From NCBI RefSeq assembly GCF_042242105.1, contig NC_092024.1, positions 7,095,501-7,159,500 on the forward strand: DNA of 64,000 nucleotides, in the 5' to 3' direction. Positions 62,101 to 64,000 of the stretch are shown piece after piece. Under the pieces are notes generated by a model. That model did no database searches, had not been told where the DNA came from, and saw nothing but the letters and a program-made list of their open reading frames with translations. The position numbers and the translations under genes were made by a program. Positions within the stretch are counted from its first letter, which is position 1. The number at the start of each line of letters is the position of its first letter. This DNA comes from Pempheris klunzingeri. Taxonomy: Eukaryota; Chordata; Actinopteri; Acropomatiformes; Pempheridae.

Positions 62101-64000
62101 GTGACCACCTTAACATGCAGAGGGCGGAGTTTGGAGTCAATGAGCCAATGAGCCAATGGTGTTGTACATTAACATTTACTTTTCCCAAAAGTCCTCCACA
62201 CCCAACAAGGTTCGACAAATGTACCGCGTGTGTTGTGAGGGTTGAATCAGTCCCACTTTAATCTCTGAAGTGCCATGAGTATCCCTTCGCAGAGGCAATT
62301 TCATAGTCTATGAAGTTCTACTGAGACGTGATTATTGCTGGTTGAAAACTTAACCCAATACCCCGCCTGGATGACTTGAAATACAGTCAGCTGTGGCAAT
62401 TTTTGTTAGTCTCTGAGGAGGCTTTGCACTTTGTATGAATGACAAAATCCTGACAGTAATGTAAAAGTTCAACTTTCATTCTCCTCGTATGTACAGGGCA
62501 CATTTCGTCAGCATGTCTTTGAATTTGTGTGGCAAAAGTGGGCCACTTCTCGATATCCTGGACTTAGTAAGACTATCATTTGTAATCCAGATTTACCAGA
62601 ATAGTGTCATGAAGTGGGTGATGCAAACAGTCAATGATTTCCCCTTCCAGACCTCACCACCATGACATGCAAAAGGCTGAGTTTAGATCAAGAAAGTCAG
62701 TCAGATCAACAGTTGATTGGCCTCAAAGGACTGGCCAACCCCATACAATGTGTATCCCGGTAAAAACATTAATTTCCCAAATTTTGTTCATGTAGTATTA
62801 AAAGAACCGACAATATCAGGAAGGCTTTTAGCTGCCTTCTGCAGAACGTGTCAGTCTTTGTGGTTTATACATAAAATCTAGGATTTCCCCATGCAGACGT
62901 GACCACCTTAACATGCAGAGGGCGGAGTTTGGAGTCAATGAGCCAATGAGCCAATGGTGTTGTACATTAACATTTACTTTTCCCAAAAGTCCTCCACACC
63001 CAACAAGGTTCGACAAATGTACCGCGTGTGTTGTGAGGGTTGAATCAGTCCCACTTTAATCTCTGAAGTGCCATGAGTATCCCTTCGCAGAGGCAATTTC
63101 ATAGTCTATGAAGTTCTACTGAGACGTGATTATTGCTGGTTGAAAACTTAACCCAATACCCCGCCTGGATGACTTGAAATACAGTCAGCTGTGGCAATTT
63201 TTGTTAGTCTCTGAGGAGACTTTGCACGTTGTATGAATGACAAAATCCTGACAGTAATGTAAAAGTTCAACTTTCATTCTCCTCGTATGTACAGGGCACA
63301 TTTCGTCAGCATGTCTTTGAATTTGTGTGGCAAAAGTGGCCCACTTCTCGATATCCTGGACTTAATAAGACTATCATTTGTAATCCAGATTTACCAGAAT
63401 AGTGTCATGAAGTGGGTGATGCAAACAGTCAATGATTTCCCCTTCCAGACCTCACCACCATGACATGCAAAAGGCTGAGTTTAGATTAAGAAAGTCAGTC
63501 AGATCAACAGTTGATTGGCCTCAAAGGACTGGTCAACCCCATACAATGTGTATCCCGGTAAAAACATTAATTTCCCAAATTTTGTTCATGTAGTATTAAA
63601 AGAACCGACAATATCAGGAAGGCTTTTAGCTGCCTTCTGCAGAACGTGTCAGTCTTTGTGGTTTATACATAAAATCTAGGATTTCCCCATGCAGACGTGA
63701 CCACCTTAACATGCAGAGGGCGGAGTTTGGAGTCAATGAGCCAATGAGCCAATGGTGTTGTACATTAACATTTACTTTTCCCAAAAGTCCTCCACACCCA
63801 ACAAGGTTCGACAAATGTACCGCGTGTGTTGTGAGGGTTGAATCAGTCCCACTTTAATCTCTGAAGTGCCATGAGTATCCCTTCGCAGAGGCAATTTCAT
63901 AGTCTATGAAGTTCTACTGAGACGTGATTATTGCTGGTTGAAAACTTAACCCAATACCCCGCCTGGATGACTTGAAATACAGTCAGCTGTGGCAATTTTT
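35111..64000. repeat. right block of the 798-bp satellite (about 36 units)
   Basis: After a partial unit (35116-35464), full units start with TTAGTAAGACTATC at 35465, 36255, 37053 and so on to the right edge, where the array continues outside the window. The usual length is 798 bp; units of 790 bp (near 35840, 39020, 42210 and 61350) lack one copy of the 8-bp AGCCAATG motif, and one near 48022 is 797 bp. Neighbouring units differ at only a few positions. A 62-codon frame recurs in most units on the minus strand but has no recognisable domain. I see no genes here. Confidence 0.97.
36255..42622. repeat. 3,184-bp higher-order repeat, two copies
   Basis: Four units (three of 798 bp and one of 790 bp) form a block repeated at 36255-39438 and 39439-42622. 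Both copies show the same order of diagnostic variants: GTGGCCCAC, GTGGCCCAC, GTGGGCCAC, then a 790-bp unit with CTTCTGGATATC. An AAACGTTAATTT variant follows each copy (39641 and 42825), 3,184 bp apart. This shows a recent tandem duplication within the array. Confidence 0.85.

Noticed and set aside
36519-63814. A 62-codon minus-strand frame (MSNLVGCGGLLGKV...) repeated in most 798-bp units
   Set aside because: It is identical because the units are homogenised at the DNA level. It has no domain and no upstream context of its own, and 790-bp units lose it.
1-64000. CRISPR-like regular repeats
   Set aside because: Both repeats are directly adjacent tandem units of 177 and about 798 bp without unique spacers, in a eukaryotic genome.

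Overview
The window looks like a satellite-rich stretch of a teleost fish chromosome. Pointers to a fish are a HERC-type HECT ubiquitin-ligase gene, a Tc1/mariner relic, a hAT-type MITE and a Ty3/Gypsy element with integrase before reverse transcriptase (Gmr1-group order). Exons with GT-AG introns make it eukaryotic; no species can be named from sequence alone. About 57 of the 64 kb is two unrelated tandem satellites.

Layout. (1) 1-24446: an array of about 140 units of a 177-bp satellite, running off the left edge, with two sequence classes (A and B), short variants of 175, 169 and 167 bp, and higher-order repeats. (2) 24447-28423: a gene island. On the minus strand eight exons (28367 down to 24655) encode 381 residues, the C-terminal part of a HERC-like E3 ligase with a complete HECT domain. 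Every splice junction is in phase, but one in-frame TAG lies in exon 6. A 588-bp Tc1/mariner deletion derivative and a 298-bp hAT-like MITE sit in its introns. (3) 28424-30396: two and a half units of a second satellite, about 798 bp. (4) 30397-34856: a broken Ty3/Gypsy element on the minus strand with one LTR, a tRNA-Leu-type primer binding site, gag-protease, integrase and then reverse transcriptase. (5) 34857-35110: a 254-bp piece of the 798-bp satellite in inverted orientation, attached to the LTR. (6) 35111-64000: about 36 further units of the 798-bp satellite in direct orientation, running off the right edge.

How the parts relate. The HERC gene is hemmed in on both sides: the 177-bp array starts about 210 bp beyond its stop codon, and the 798-bp satellite starts about 57 bp upstream of its first visible exon, inside what should be an intron. 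Any RCC1-repeat 5' part must lie beyond at least 35 kb of satellite or is lost. The 177-bp unit has a perfect 12-bp palindrome at which nearly all length variants are deleted, and a 37-nt segment framed by good splice-acceptor and splice-donor matches. The 798-bp unit carries a GC-box-like site followed by two or three CCAAT boxes whose number accounts for most of its length variation. No RNA genes, CRISPR arrays or intact transposase genes were seen. Copy numbers in both arrays depend on the assembly being right.
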